DNA from: Marivirga harenae
Lineage (GTDB): Bacteria; Bacteroidota; Bacteroidia; Cytophagales; Cyclobacteriaceae
Reading direction: 5' to 3'
NCBI RefSeq assembly: GCF_030534335.1
Contig: NZ_CP130565.1
Coordinates: forward strand, 1,385,501 to 1,449,500
DNA: 64,000 nucleotides
Part shown: one piece after another, positions 27,612-37,070 of the stretch
Position numbering within the stretch: the first letter of the stretch is position 1
Layout: each line of letters starts with the position of its first letter
Position numbers and translations under genes: made by a program
The notes under the pieces: model-generated
What the model was told of the DNA's origin: nothing
The model's database searches: none
What the model saw: the letters and a program-made list of their open reading frames with translations, nothing else

Positions 27612-27617
27612 TAAATT

Positions 27618-27809
27618 ATGATCGTAATAAACGTAAAAGAAAACGAATCGATTGATAAAGCTTTAAAACGCTTTAAGAAGAAGTTTGAGAAGACCGGAGC
27701 TTTGAAAGAAGTACGTGCTCGTCAACACTTTGTAAAGCCTTCTGTTGCCAGAAGAAAAGAAGTTATCCGTGCCGCTTACAGGCAAAAAATGAGGGATTTA
27801 GACAGCTAA
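27618..27809 (+). CDS. rpsU: 30S ribosomal protein bS21
   Basis: Small-subunit protein near the 3' end of 16S rRNA. The 63 residues (MIVINVKENESIDKALKRFKKKFE, then RARQHFVKPSVARRKEV) match bS21 in length and basic composition. In Bacteroidota bS21, with bS18 and bS6, helps hide the anti-SD, so ribosomes lacking it can read SD-led messages; the perfect SD in front of this gene fits autoregulation. Followed by a terminator, then xerC and hpf, a common order in the phylum. Confidence 0.97.
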   Translation: MIVINVKENESIDKALKRFKKKFEKTGALKEVRARQHFVKPSVARRKEVIRAAYRQKMRDLDS

Positions 27810-27841
27810 TTTTTATTTAGCTATTCTCAAATATATTTATT

Positions 27842-27892
27842 AAGTTAGTATCCACTTGCAGTAATTGCTTGGGAAGGATACTAACTTTTTTT
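27842..27892 (+). terminator. Terminator after rpsU
   Basis: AAGTTAGTATCC (27842-27853) pairs with GGATACTAACTT (27876-27887), then a T run. It separates rpsU from xerC, although partial readthrough is possible. Confidence 0.8.
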
Positions 27893-27947
27893 ATGCTTAA
27901 AATCTTAGTATTTCTTTCCTAAAACTTATTGATAGCTTAGTTACTAT

Positions 27948-28829
27948 ATGCTCAATACTTTTTGGAAATATTTAGAATTTGAAAAACGCTACAGCCGTCA
28001 TACTTTAGCTTCCTACCAAAACGATATAAATCAATTCGTCAGGTTTCTAGAAAGTCAATATCAGGTTCATAATCTGCTGAAGGCAGAGCATCGCCATATT
28101 CGTGCCTGGATTGTTGCTCTTATGCAAGAGCAGATCAATCCCAAAAGTATCAATAGGAAAATCATTTCTTTACGAACCTTCTATAAATTCGCCATATCTA
28201 GAGAAGGGATCAAGCAAAATCCTACTCAAAAAATCAAGGCTTTAAAAACAAGTAAAGAGCTGCCGCAATTTGTGCAAGAAAAAGAGATGGATAATCTTTT
28301 GTCCATTATTGAATTTGCAGACGATTTTGAAGGAAGTAGAGATGCTTTAATAATGGAGCTATTGTATGGAACAGGCATCAGGCTCTCTGAACTCCTTGGT
28401 TTAAAATATTCAGATTTCAATATGCAAGCCAAAACCATCAGGGTTTTAGGAAAAGGAAATAAAGAGAGAATTATTCCGTTTCATAATAAAATTTTGAGCC
28501 GATTGAATTCTTATATTTCTCATAAAAATAAAACGTTTTCGGGCAACGGCAACATAGCCTTAATCGTTTCTAATAATGGAAACGAAGCATATCCGATGAT
28601 GATAAATCGAATTACAAAAAAATATCTCAATCAAGTTACTACAATAAGTAAAACAAGTCCTCATATTCTGAGGCACACATTTGCAACACATTTATTAAAT
28701 AAAGGGGCAGACCTCAACGCAGTTAAAGATTTGCTGGGTCACAGCAGTTTAGCTGCTACTCAGGTCTATACCCATAATTCGCTTGATAAACTCAAAAAGG
28801 TGTTTGATCAAGCACATCCTAAAGCGTAA
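27948..28829 (+). CDS. xerC: Tyrosine recombinase XerC
   Basis: Chromosome-dimer resolution recombinase acting at dif, normally with XerD. The 293 residues hold the SAM-like core-binding domain (about 1-90) and the catalytic domain with the complete set Arg145 (GTGIRLSELLG), Lys169, His239 and Arg242 (HILRHTFATH), His265 (LLGHSSLAATQVYTH) and nucleophile Tyr274. Length and position after rpsU fit housekeeping XerC rather than a phage integrase. No dif-like site was seen in the window. Confidence 0.94.
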   Translation: MLNTFWKYLEFEKRYSRHTLASYQNDINQFVRFLESQYQVHNLLKAEHRHIRAWIVALMQEQINPKSINRKIISLRTFYKFAISREGIKQNPTQKIKALKTSKELPQFVQEKEMDNLLSIIEFADDFEGSRDALIMELLYGTGIRLSELLGLKYSDFNMQAKTIRVLGKGNKERIIPFHNKILSRLNSYISHKNKTFSGNGNIALIVSNNGNEAYPMMINRITKKYLNQVTTISKTSPHILRHTFATHLLNKGADLNAVKDLLGHSSLAATQVYTHNSLDKLKKVFDQAHPKA

Positions 28830-28853
28830 GTTTAACCGTAAAACACAAAAATC

Positions 28854-29153
28854 ATGAAGCTACAAATGCATTCGATCCACTTTGACGCAGACGCAAAATT
28901 GCTAGACTTTATTCAAAAGAGAATTGACAAATTGGAAACCTTCTATGATCGATTTATCGATGGGGAAGTGTTTTTGAGATTGGACAAAGACTCTAATAAT
29001 GCTAATAAAATCGTAGAAGTGAAATTAAATATTCCAGGTAATCAGCTATTTGCAAAAGAGAAAAGTGATTCTTTTGAAGCAGGAGTTGATAATGCTTCTG
29101 AAGCTTTAAGGAGACAGATCAAAAAATTCAAAGAAAAACAAATGGCACATTAA
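28854..29153 (+). CDS. hpf: Ribosome hibernation factor, short HPF/RaiA type
   Basis: Binds the 30S decoding region and silences ribosomes under stress or in stationary phase. The 99 residues form a single beta-alpha-beta-beta-beta-alpha domain (MKLQMHSIHFDADAKLLDFI; VFLRLDKDSN; VEVKLNIPGNQLFAKEKSD; ALRRQIKKFKEKQ). There is no dimerising C-terminal domain, so this is the short form. It follows xerC by 24 bases and is closed by a terminator. Confidence 0.92.
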   Translation: MKLQMHSIHFDADAKLLDFIQKRIDKLETFYDRFIDGEVFLRLDKDSNNANKIVEVKLNIPGNQLFAKEKSDSFEAGVDNASEALRRQIKKFKEKQMAH

Positions 29154-29177
29154 ACAATTGACGTAAATATTAATTTT

Positions 29178-29207
29178 AAAAGAGCTCGATTTCAGTCGAG
29201 CTTTTTT
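29178..29207 (+). terminator. Terminator after hpf
   Basis: AAAAGAGCTCGA pairs with TCGAGCTTTTTT around a six-base loop, ending in six T residues 25-50 bases after the hpf stop. Confidence 0.82.
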
Positions 29208-29234
29208 AATTTTGCTTTCGTTATACTAAGATAA

Positions 29235-30404
29235 ATGATAAGAAAATTATTATTAATTACCTTTCTAATAGGGTTTGCACTTTCCCTCAAGGCTCAATAT
29301 GTAATGGAACAGGATAGCAGTATCCTATTGAATAATATGTACATCCAAATGGAAGTTAACGCTTCTGTTAATGCTATTTATAACGCAGAGCATGAAAAAG
29401 TGGAAAAAGATTTCAGGTGGTTGCGGTATCGTTTCCCAAACCACCCGCTACCCTACTTTTTGTATGGCTTAAATGAATGGTGGAAAATATTGCCCGAACC
29501 TTCCCACTATCCGAATAATGAAAAAATGATAGCATACTTGGATACCGCTCAGTTTTATGCGGAGTTCATGAAAGAAAGAGATGAAGATAATATGGAAGCC
29601 ACTTTTTTCTTGGCCGCCATTCATGGCTTTAAAGGACGCTTCTATTCTGAAAATCAAAGCTGGACAAAAGCCGCCTTTGAAGCAAGAGATGCATTGAATT
29701 ATATGGAGGAAAGTAAGGGAAATAAGAATTTAAGCCCTGAATTTCTTTTCGGTGATGCACTTTATAATTATTACGTAGAATGGGTTCCAGAGCACTACCC
29801 TATCCTGAGGCCTGTACTAAGATTTTTTGACGATGGAGATAAAGAGCTTGGCGTAGAGCAACTCACCAAAGTGGCTCAAAATGCGTTCTACACCCGTACC
29901 GAAGCCCAGTATTTTTTAATGAGAATCTGGGCATTAGATGAAGGTGAGTTACGGAAAGGCTTACAACTTTCAGAGTATCTTCATGAGACCTATCCTCAAA
30001 ATGCTTATTTTCATAGATTTTACGCACGTTTACTCTATACAGCTGGAAGAATTCAAGATTCTGAGCGAGAATGTTTAGAAATATTTGCAAATATAGACAG
30101 TGCGAGGACAGGTTATGGCGGGACATCCGGGCGCTATGCTGGCTTTTTCTTGGGACAAATTTATGAACGCCAGGCTAAGTTAGACGAGGCAAAAAAATAT
30201 TACGAAAGGGCAATGATTTCTTCAGAAAGCGTAGGAGAAGAAGAGGCCGGTTACTATCTTTTTAGTATTTATCACCTAGGGCTTATCGCAGAAAAGCAAG
30301 GTGAAGTTGAGCTGGCTGAAGAATACTACAAAAAAACTAAGAAAAAAGCAGGACGGAAGCAAGCGGTTTTCAAAAGTGCTAAAGATAAGCTGAAAGATTT
30401 GTAG
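29235..30404 (+). CDS. Exported tetratricopeptide-repeat protein
   Basis: A 389-residue protein with signal peptide (MIRKLLLITFLIGFALSLKAQ) and helical pairs throughout. Clear TPR-like units are near the C terminus (GFFLGQIYERQAKLDEAKKYYERAM and HLGLIAEKQGEVELAEEYYKKTKKKA); the N-terminal part carries more diverged helices (LRYRFPNHPLPYFLYGLNEWWKI). It probably acts as an envelope scaffold. The next gene starts ten bases after its stop, so the two are likely cotranscribed and may act together. Confidence 0.88.
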   Translation: MIRKLLLITFLIGFALSLKAQYVMEQDSSILLNNMYIQMEVNASVNAIYNAEHEKVEKDFRWLRYRFPNHPLPYFLYGLNEWWKILPEPSHYPNNEKMIAYLDTAQFYAEFMKERDEDNMEATFFLAAIHGFKGRFYSENQSWTKAAFEARDALNYMEESKGNKNLSPEFLFGDALYNYYVEWVPEHYPILRPVLRFFDDGDKELGVEQLTKVAQNAFYTRTEAQYFLMRIWALDEGELRKGLQLSEYLHETYPQNAYFHRFYARLLYTAGRIQDSERECLEIFANIDSARTGYGGTSGRYAGFFLGQIYERQAKLDEAKKYYERAMISSESVGEEEAGYYLFSIYHLGLIAEKQGEVELAEEYYKKTKKKAGRKQAVFKSAKDKLKDL

Positions 30405-30413
30405 ATTTAGGCG

Positions 30414-31742
30414 TTGAAAACTATAGATTTCATCATAGCGCCTATCACATTCTTTCTCCTAATGTTTATTGCATATGGAATAAGAGAAATTTCGGCTGAT
30501 GGCGAAACCAGAAAATATTTTTTTCCGGCTCTTCTGCTGAAGATGATTGGAGCAATTGGTGTGGGATTGATCTATCAATTTTACTACGGTGGAGGAGATA
30601 CTTTCTCGTACTATACCCATGGGGCATCGCATATTGTTGAGGCCTTTTATGATAGTTTTTCTGCTGGATGGAAACTACTCACAGCAAACGGAGAATTTGA
30701 TCCGGAAACTTATAAATATTCCTCCAAAATATGGATGTACCGTGATACCACCTCCTATTTTATTGTTAGAATAGCTTCCGTTTTTGGTGTACTTACCTAT
30801 AATTCTTATGCAGGAGTAGCTTTGTTATTTGCATTTTTCTCCTTCTGGGGCCTGTGGCTGATGTATCAATCATTTTGTCAAATCTATCCAGAACTCAAAC
30901 TTCAATTTGCCATAGCTATATTTTTTGTTCCTACTGTTCTTTTCTGGGGATCAGGTATTTTAAAAGATACGGTGACCCTAGGAGCATCAGGATTTCTTGT
31001 TTATTCATTTATCCAAATCTTTTTTGAAAGACAGAAATTGATCAGGAATATTATTTTGTTGCTTTTGTCAATCTATATTATCACTTCCATAAAACTTTAC
31101 ATATTTCTATGTTTAATGCCTGCATTAATTTTGTGGTATTTCTTCTATAGAATTGGTAGAATTCCCTCTTTTGTGCTAAGAATTATGGTGGCCCCATTTC
31201 TACTAGCAATTGGAGCGGCATTGGCATATTATGTAGCCTTAAAAGCCGGAGAAGATAATAGTAGATATGCTTTGGATCAAATAGCAGAAACTGCTCAAGT
31301 TACGGCTTATGATATTCGCTACTGGACCGGTAAGGATGCAGGCTCAGGTTATTCTTTGGGAGAATTGGATGGAACTTTCGGGAGTATGCTCAGACTAGCC
31401 CCTCAAGCCATAAATGTTTCTTTGTTTCGACCGTACCTTTGGGAAGTCAATAATCCTTTAATGTTGCTTTCTGCCTTAGAAGCACTTTTTTTATTAGCCC
31501 TCACCATAAGACTTTTTTACAGGAATAAATTCATTCATCTCACTCAAAGTGCGAAGTCTCCCATCATTTTATTTTGCTTAATTTTCGCCATTATTTTTGT
31601 ATTTGGCGTTGGAATATCTACTTATAATTTTGGAACGCTTTCCAGATATAGAATAGTGATGGTTCCATTTTACCTCATGGCAGTTTTTATGTTGGACTTT
31701 CATGCAAAAGTTAAGGCATCTCGAAACGATTTAAGAGAATAG
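30414..31742 (+). CDS. Polytopic membrane protein, function unknown
   Basis: A 442-residue inner-membrane protein with around ten hydrophobic spans. It starts with TTG at 30414, ten bases after the TPR gene stop; no nearby in-frame ATG is as good. Conserved-looking loops include YYGGGDTFSYYTHG, WMYRDTTSYFIVR and FWGSGILKDTVTLGASG, the last resembling loops of glycan polymerases and GT-C type enzymes. No motif is decisive, so an enzyme class is not assigned. Coupled with the TPR protein, it might be part of an envelope-building system. Confidence 0.82.
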   Translation: MKTIDFIIAPITFFLLMFIAYGIREISADGETRKYFFPALLLKMIGAIGVGLIYQFYYGGGDTFSYYTHGASHIVEAFYDSFSAGWKLLTANGEFDPETYKYSSKIWMYRDTTSYFIVRIASVFGVLTYNSYAGVALLFAFFSFWGLWLMYQSFCQIYPELKLQFAIAIFFVPTVLFWGSGILKDTVTLGASGFLVYSFIQIFFERQKLIRNIILLLLSIYIITSIKLYIFLCLMPALILWYFFYRIGRIPSFVLRIMVAPFLLAIGAALAYYVALKAGEDNSRYALDQIAETAQVTAYDIRYWTGKDAGSGYSLGELDGTFGSMLRLAPQAINVSLFRPYLWEVNNPLMLLSALEALFLLALTIRLFYRNKFIHLTQSAKSPIILFCLIFAIIFVFGVGISTYNFGTLSRYRIVMVPFYLMAVFMLDFHAKVKASRNDLRE

Positions 31743-31873
31743 GCATTGTCTTGTATCTACATAAAATAATAACGCATATAAAATTTATTACATATTAGCT
31801 GAGTTTTTATTATATTGCTGTTACGTGAAAGGTTCAATTTCAACACAAAATTTACCACCGCTACTAAATCCCT

Positions 31874-34800
31874 ATGAATCCTGCAGAATTTGAAAAATTA
31901 AAGCTTCTCTATGATCAAGTTGAGTCATTGACTAAATCAGGGGCATGGGAATTGGATCTCCAAAATAATGAATTGTCTTGGTCAGAGGGAGTCTTCAAAA
32001 TGCTTGGCTTTGAGCCTAATGAATTTGAGGTAACTTTTGAAAAGGGCCTATCTGTTATTCACCCTAAGGACAGGCAACGTGCCACAGCATTGATGGAAGA
32101 AGTCGTGCGAAATAAGACAGAATATAAAATAGAGAAAAGACTAATTAAAAAGTCTGGAGAAACTATTCATGTTCGTTCAAAGGCCAAGTTATTTTATGAT
32201 AATGATGGAAAACCCAGAAAGCTCATTGGGGTTTTTCAAGATATTAGTGATTTTGTCAATGCCCAAAAGCAAGTTGAAGAGCAAAACTCACTCACAAATG
32301 ACATAATTAGAAATTTACCTGCTATATTTTTTCTATTTAATCGAGATGGAAAGATCCATGTGTGGAATAAGCAATTAAAGAAAGTAACAGAATTTAGCGA
32401 TGCAGAAATTGCTTCCAAAAAAGTTGAAGATTTCTTTCAGGGAGAAGAAAGAACTAAGGTAAAACACCAAATCGGAGAAGTTTTTAGAACGGGCCATGCT
32501 GAAATAGAAACCTCGATTACTAATAACAAAGGCAGAAATATACCCCTCTATTTCACCGCTTCATTAATTCAGTACAAAGGCGAGGAGTGCGTGTTCGGAA
32601 CTGGGACTGATATTACTGAAAGAGTTTCGCTGCTGCATGAGCTCCAATTACTTGTTGACAATACTGAGGAAGCGTATACTTATTTGGATAGAGAGTGGAA
32701 AGTAGTATCATTCAATAAACAAATGAGTACTCATTCTAATTTCCTTTTGCAAAGTGCTATTGAAAAAGGAAAGTCTCTCCTAGATGCAGTAAAGTTAGAT
32801 CAACGGGAAGATTTAAAAATGTGCCTAAAATTAGTTTCTAATGGAGAGGAAGTGAACAAGATCGTTCAAGACCAGGGATCAGAGGCCAAACAATTTTACG
32901 AACTGAAGTTAAAGCCAATTTTTTCAGAAAAGGATGAAGTTGTAGGAATTTTCCTCACTTCTTTGAATGTCACTGAGGCGCTAAAAGCAAGAAAGGAGCT
33001 AGAGGCAAGCCAAGAGAAACTTCAACAAGTTTTGGATAGTTCTCTGGACACTCTGTGTACTATAGATGAAAATGGTATTTTTCAAATGGTAAGTAGTTCA
33101 TCTGAGCAGTTATGGGGCTATAAACCTGAAGAACTAGAAGGTCAGCCATTTTTGCAATTTATTATCGAGGAAGATCGAGATTTAACACTAGCTGTGGCTG
33201 AAGAAATCCAAAAAGGCAAGACATTTAGAAACTTTCGAAATCGATATAGGCACAAAGAAGGATACATAGTACCCGTTGTTTGGTCAGGCTATTGGGAATC
33301 AAGCCAAAATTTAATGAACTGCATTGCAAGAGATGCTTCGGATCAGTTGAAAGATGAAGAGGAACTCTACATGAGTGAAAGAAGATTTAAAGCTTTGGTC
33401 CAAGAGGGGGGAGATTTAATTGCGATATTAAATTTAGACGGTATTTACAAGTATGTCAGTCCAACATCAACAACAATCTTAGACCGTGATCCAGGTGAGT
33501 TTTTGGGGAAAAGTGCTTTTGATTTTATTCATCCTAACGATTTAGAGTGGGTGCGTGATGAGTTTACTAAGTTAGAAAGAGAAAGAAACATCAATTTACC
33601 TGCTTTTCGTTTCTTAAATGGTAGAGGAGAATGGCGGTGGGTTGAATCTTCTTTATCAAATCTTTTAGATGAGCCACATGTGAAAGGCATAGTCGCAAAT
33701 TCAAGAGATGTTACAGAAAAGATTGAACTGCAGCAAACAGTTGATAATGCTATAAAACTAGCGAGAGTTGGGGGTTGGGAAATAAATATGAAGACTAATG
33801 AACATTTTTGGTCTCCCACGACCAAAGAGATTCATGAGGTCCCAGATGATTTTACGCCAGATTTAGACACAGCGATAAATTTTTATCACTCGGATTACCG
33901 CGAAAAAGTTACTGAAGCAGTAGAAAAAGCTATCAGTAGTGGAGACTCGTTTGACTTTGAAGCCCTCATAATCACATTTAAAGGGCATGAAAGATGGGTC
34001 AGGGCAAAAGGAAATGCAGAATTCCTTGAGGGTCAATGTGTTCGTTTATACGGTAGTTTCCAAGATATACATGATCAAAAAATCGTGGAGCTTCGTTTAG
34101 AGAAAATTTCCAATAATGTGCCAGGCGTGATTTTTCAATATCATTTAAAATCTGACGGTACAGATTTATTAGATTTCGTTAGCAAAAGATCTGAAGAAAT
34201 CTTTGGTTTCACTCCTGAAGAATGCATGCAGACTACGGAGGTAATTTGGAGCCGAATAGAAGCAGGTGGGGATATGCCACAAATGAAAGAATCCATTCTT
34301 AAATCTGCTGATCAATTAACTCCTTGGCATTTTGTTTGGAGATATCATCATCCTAATGGGATGATTCGATACCATGAGGGTTCTGGCAATCCTCAAAAAC
34401 TTTCGAATGGAACAGTTATTTGGGACTCTATTATCACCGATATTACGGATTTTAAAGAATTGGAAATACTTGCAGAAAGAACTGCTGGTTTAGCAAAGAT
34501 CGGAAGTTGGGAATTGAATTGGCGCAATGGAAAAGAAGAAGTTTATTGGTCTCCCATGACAAAGGAAATATTGGAAGTCGATGCTGAATATAACCCCTCA
34601 TTATCAGATGGTTTATCGTTCTATTCTGACCACAGTAGGAATTTAATTGAAGAGGCTATCAATGAATTAATTGATACAGCTAAAGAATTTGATTTGGAAC
34701 TCCTAATAAAAACTCAGAACGGAAACGAGAAATGGGTGAGGTGTATTGGTCAAGCGGATAGAATAGGAGGAAAAACCAACCGAATTTTTGGGAGCTATCA

Positions 34801-36319
34801 AGATATTGATAAACAAAAGAAATCAAGGATAGCTTTGCAGGAGGCACTAAAAGACAGAAAAGATATTTTAGAGAGTATAGGGGACGCGTTTTTTGCCGTT
34901 GATAACGATTGGACAGTTACTTATTGGAATAGAGAGGCGGAAAATGTCTTGGGTAAGAAGAGACACGAAATCCTTAATAAGAATTTGTGGACAGAATATG
35001 GTGACGCTATTAATCTTAAATTCTATACGGAGTATCATAAAGCCGTAGAATTACAACAAAAAGTTCACTTTGAAGAGTATTTCCCTCCTTTAAAGAAATG
35101 GTTTGAAGTAAGTGCATATCCTTCGAAAAAAGGATTATCTGTGTATTTTAAGGACGTCACTTTGAGGAAAAGTGCTGATGAAGAGATTAAGCAATCAAAT
35201 GAAAGATTTGAAAAAGTAGCCTTAGCCACCAGCGATGCTATTTGGGATTGGGATTTGCTAACTGGAGAATCCTTACGCTTTGGGACGGGCTTTGAAAAAA
35301 GGTTTGGATACTCTAATGAGGAGGCGAATAAATCTCCTACATTTTGGAAACAAAAAGTGCACCCTGATGATCTAACTCAAGTATTAAAATCTCAAAAAGA
35401 AGCACTTCATAATAAAAGTGTAAATTTTTGGAAGGAAGAATATAGATTTAAAAAGAAATCTGGAGAATATGCATATGTCATTGATAAGGGATATATCGTT
35501 AGGAGCGACAGCGGAAGAGCTATTCGAATGATCGGGGCTACCACTGACATAAGTGATCGTAAAGCTTATGAAACATCATTAGTTGAAATAAATGAAAAAC
35601 TGGAAAAGCAAACCCATGCCCTTTCTGTTTCAAACGCGGAATTAGAACAATTTGCCTATGTGGCTTCTCATGATTTACAAGAACCCTTACGGATGGTTTC
35701 TGGATTTCTGACACAACTTGAAAAAAAATATGGAAATCAGCTTGACGATAAAGCGAATCAATATATTCATTTTGCGGTAGATGGAGCCAAACGAATGCGC
35801 CAAATCATTTTAGATTTATTGGACTTTTCAAGAATCGGTAAAGAAGAAGCAGAACAAACAGAGGTCAATTTGAATGATGTGGTACAAGAAGTTTGTTTAT
35901 TACACCGAAAGCAAATAGAAGAGCTAAATGCAGAGGTGCTATTTGATAATTTGCCAAAGATCACTGGTCACCCTTCTCCAATGATTCAATTATTTCAGAA
36001 TTTAATTTCTAATGCACTAAAGTACAGAGACTCAAAAATACCACCAAAAGTCTTAATTAAAGCGAGAAAGCTAAAAAAGGACTGGAAGTTTTCTGTTGCA
36101 GACAATGGCATTGGAATAGAAAAAAAATACTTTGATAGGATCTTCAACATTTTTCAAAGACTTCATAATAAGACAGAATATTCAGGTACAGGTATGGGAC
36201 TGGCCATAGTGAAAAAGATTATAGAAAGCCAAAACGGAAAAATTTGGGTTGACTCTGAAAAAGGAAAAGGCACAACATTCTATTTTACGATTCCTATAAA
36301 TCAATCAAGGGAAATTTAA
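31874..36319 (+). CDS. Cytoplasmic multi-PAS sensor histidine kinase
   Basis: A 1481-residue soluble sensor kinase with no signal peptide or membrane span. About ten PAS domains in series cover residues 1-1225 (starts such as GAWELDLQNNELSWS, LARVGGWEINM, LAKIGSWELNW). PAS 1, 6 and 8 share a W-E-L/I-N layout, pointing to internal duplication. Then a coiled helix, a HisKA domain with the phospho-acceptor in VASHDLQEPLRM, and an HATPase domain with NALKYRD, DNGIGIE and GTGMGLAI. It probably feeds the receiver proteins downstream. Ligands unknown. Confidence 0.95.
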   Translation: MNPAEFEKLKLLYDQVESLTKSGAWELDLQNNELSWSEGVFKMLGFEPNEFEVTFEKGLSVIHPKDRQRATALMEEVVRNKTEYKIEKRLIKKSGETIHVRSKAKLFYDNDGKPRKLIGVFQDISDFVNAQKQVEEQNSLTNDIIRNLPAIFFLFNRDGKIHVWNKQLKKVTEFSDAEIASKKVEDFFQGEERTKVKHQIGEVFRTGHAEIETSITNNKGRNIPLYFTASLIQYKGEECVFGTGTDITERVSLLHELQLLVDNTEEAYTYLDREWKVVSFNKQMSTHSNFLLQSAIEKGKSLLDAVKLDQREDLKMCLKLVSNGEEVNKIVQDQGSEAKQFYELKLKPIFSEKDEVVGIFLTSLNVTEALKARKELEASQEKLQQVLDSSLDTLCTIDENGIFQMVSSSSEQLWGYKPEELEGQPFLQFIIEEDRDLTLAVAEEIQKGKTFRNFRNRYRHKEGYIVPVVWSGYWESSQNLMNCIARDASDQLKDEEELYMSERRFKALVQEGGDLIAILNLDGIYKYVSPTSTTILDRDPGEFLGKSAFDFIHPNDLEWVRDEFTKLERERNINLPAFRFLNGRGEWRWVESSLSNLLDEPHVKGIVANSRDVTEKIELQQTVDNAIKLARVGGWEINMKTNEHFWSPTTKEIHEVPDDFTPDLDTAINFYHSDYREKVTEAVEKAISSGDSFDFEALIITFKGHERWVRAKGNAEFLEGQCVRLYGSFQDIHDQKIVELRLEKISNNVPGVIFQYHLKSDGTDLLDFVSKRSEEIFGFTPEECMQTTEVIWSRIEAGGDMPQMKESILKSADQLTPWHFVWRYHHPNGMIRYHEGSGNPQKLSNGTVIWDSIITDITDFKELEILAERTAGLAKIGSWELNWRNGKEEVYWSPMTKEILEVDAEYNPSLSDGLSFYSDHSRNLIEEAINELIDTAKEFDLELLIKTQNGNEKWVRCIGQADRIGGKTNRIFGSYQDIDKQKKSRIALQEALKDRKDILESIGDAFFAVDNDWTVTYWNREAENVLGKKRHEILNKNLWTEYGDAINLKFYTEYHKAVELQQKVHFEEYFPPLKKWFEVSAYPSKKGLSVYFKDVTLRKSADEEIKQSNERFEKVALATSDAIWDWDLLTGESLRFGTGFEKRFGYSNEEANKSPTFWKQKVHPDDLTQVLKSQKEALHNKSVNFWKEEYRFKKKSGEYAYVIDKGYIVRSDSGRAIRMIGATTDISDRKAYETSLVEINEKLEKQTHALSVSNAELEQFAYVASHDLQEPLRMVSGFLTQLEKKYGNQLDDKANQYIHFAVDGAKRMRQIILDLLDFSRIGKEEAEQTEVNLNDVVQEVCLLHRKQIEELNAEVLFDNLPKITGHPSPMIQLFQNLISNALKYRDSKIPPKVLIKARKLKKDWKFSVADNGIGIEKKYFDRIFNIFQRLHNKTEYSGTGMGLAIVKKIIESQNGKIWVDSEKGKGTTFYFTIPINQSREI

Positions 36320-36634
36320 GCTTAGGGCTCCTTTATTACTTATTAAATTAGAAATTAATAGAAGTAGTATTTTTACCTGTCACATATACTATTTTTGAAT
36401 AAAAACATGTATCTTACTAAGATTGAATTTAACATTAACAACTATAAATTCAAAAACTATGATTTTTATCATGTTTTTTGAAATACGAAGCCGGAAAAGT
36501 TTATTTTTTCAGGATGAATAAATTATTTTGTAAAAATGAAATTTTAAATAGAGATTAATATTATGTTTAATCGAAAACAATCTACAAGGTGCTGATGATT
36601 CCATGAGTAGCTTCAAATATTCAAAACCAAAAAA
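36320..36634 (+). other. Gene-free stretch between kinase and receiver gene
   Basis: 315 bases, very AT-rich. No ORF, RNA or clear hairpin was recognised. It likely contains the promoter of the three-gene receiver unit, but no convincing TTTG-N19-21-TAnnTTTG pair was found. Confidence 0.5.
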
Positions 36635-37069
36635 ATGAAACCCATACGTATCCTGTTAGTGGAAGATAATGAAGGAGATATAGTGCTAACAACAGAAGCA
36701 TTAGAAGATAGTAAATTCATCAATGAAGTTGATGTTGCTAGAAATGGAAGAGAAGCACTTGACCATCTTATGAAGAAAAGAGGATATGAAGAAGCCATTC
36801 TGCCGGATTTGATTTTATTAGATATAAACCTGCCCATTATGAGTGGCCATGAAGTTTTATTAGAAATAAAAAATGATAAGAATCTAAATAGCATACCTGT
36901 TATTATGCTCACTACTTCCTCTTCAGATACTGACATCAAAAAAGCATATCATAACCATGCTAATTGTTTTATCAGTAAGCCAGTCGAAATTGATGAATTT
37001 ATGACTGCTATTTCTGGTATTGAACAATTTTGGTTCAGTATAGTAAGTTTACCTAGAGATCAGAATTAG
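36635..37069 (+). CDS. Single-domain response regulator (Rcp1-like)
   Basis: A 144-residue receiver domain without output domain. It shows the acidic pocket VEDNEGDIVL, the phospho-acceptor Asp in LILLDINLPIMSG, MLTTSSS after the fourth strand and the Lys in FISKPVEIDEF. The EDNxGD start is typical of the Rcp1 family that pairs with PAS/phytochrome kinases. First gene of a three-gene unit (one base before the next start), 315 bases after the multi-PAS kinase gene, its likely partner. Confidence 0.93.
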   Translation: MKPIRILLVEDNEGDIVLTTEALEDSKFINEVDVARNGREALDHLMKKRGYEEAILPDLILLDINLPIMSGHEVLLEIKNDKNLNSIPVIMLTTSSSDTDIKKAYHNHANCFISKPVEIDEFMTAISGIEQFWFSIVSLPRDQN

Positions 37070-37070
37070 T

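Noticed and set aside
27948-28829. Phage or island integrase
   Set aside because: Position after rpsU, length and full similarity of motifs fit housekeeping XerC; no att sites or cargo nearby.
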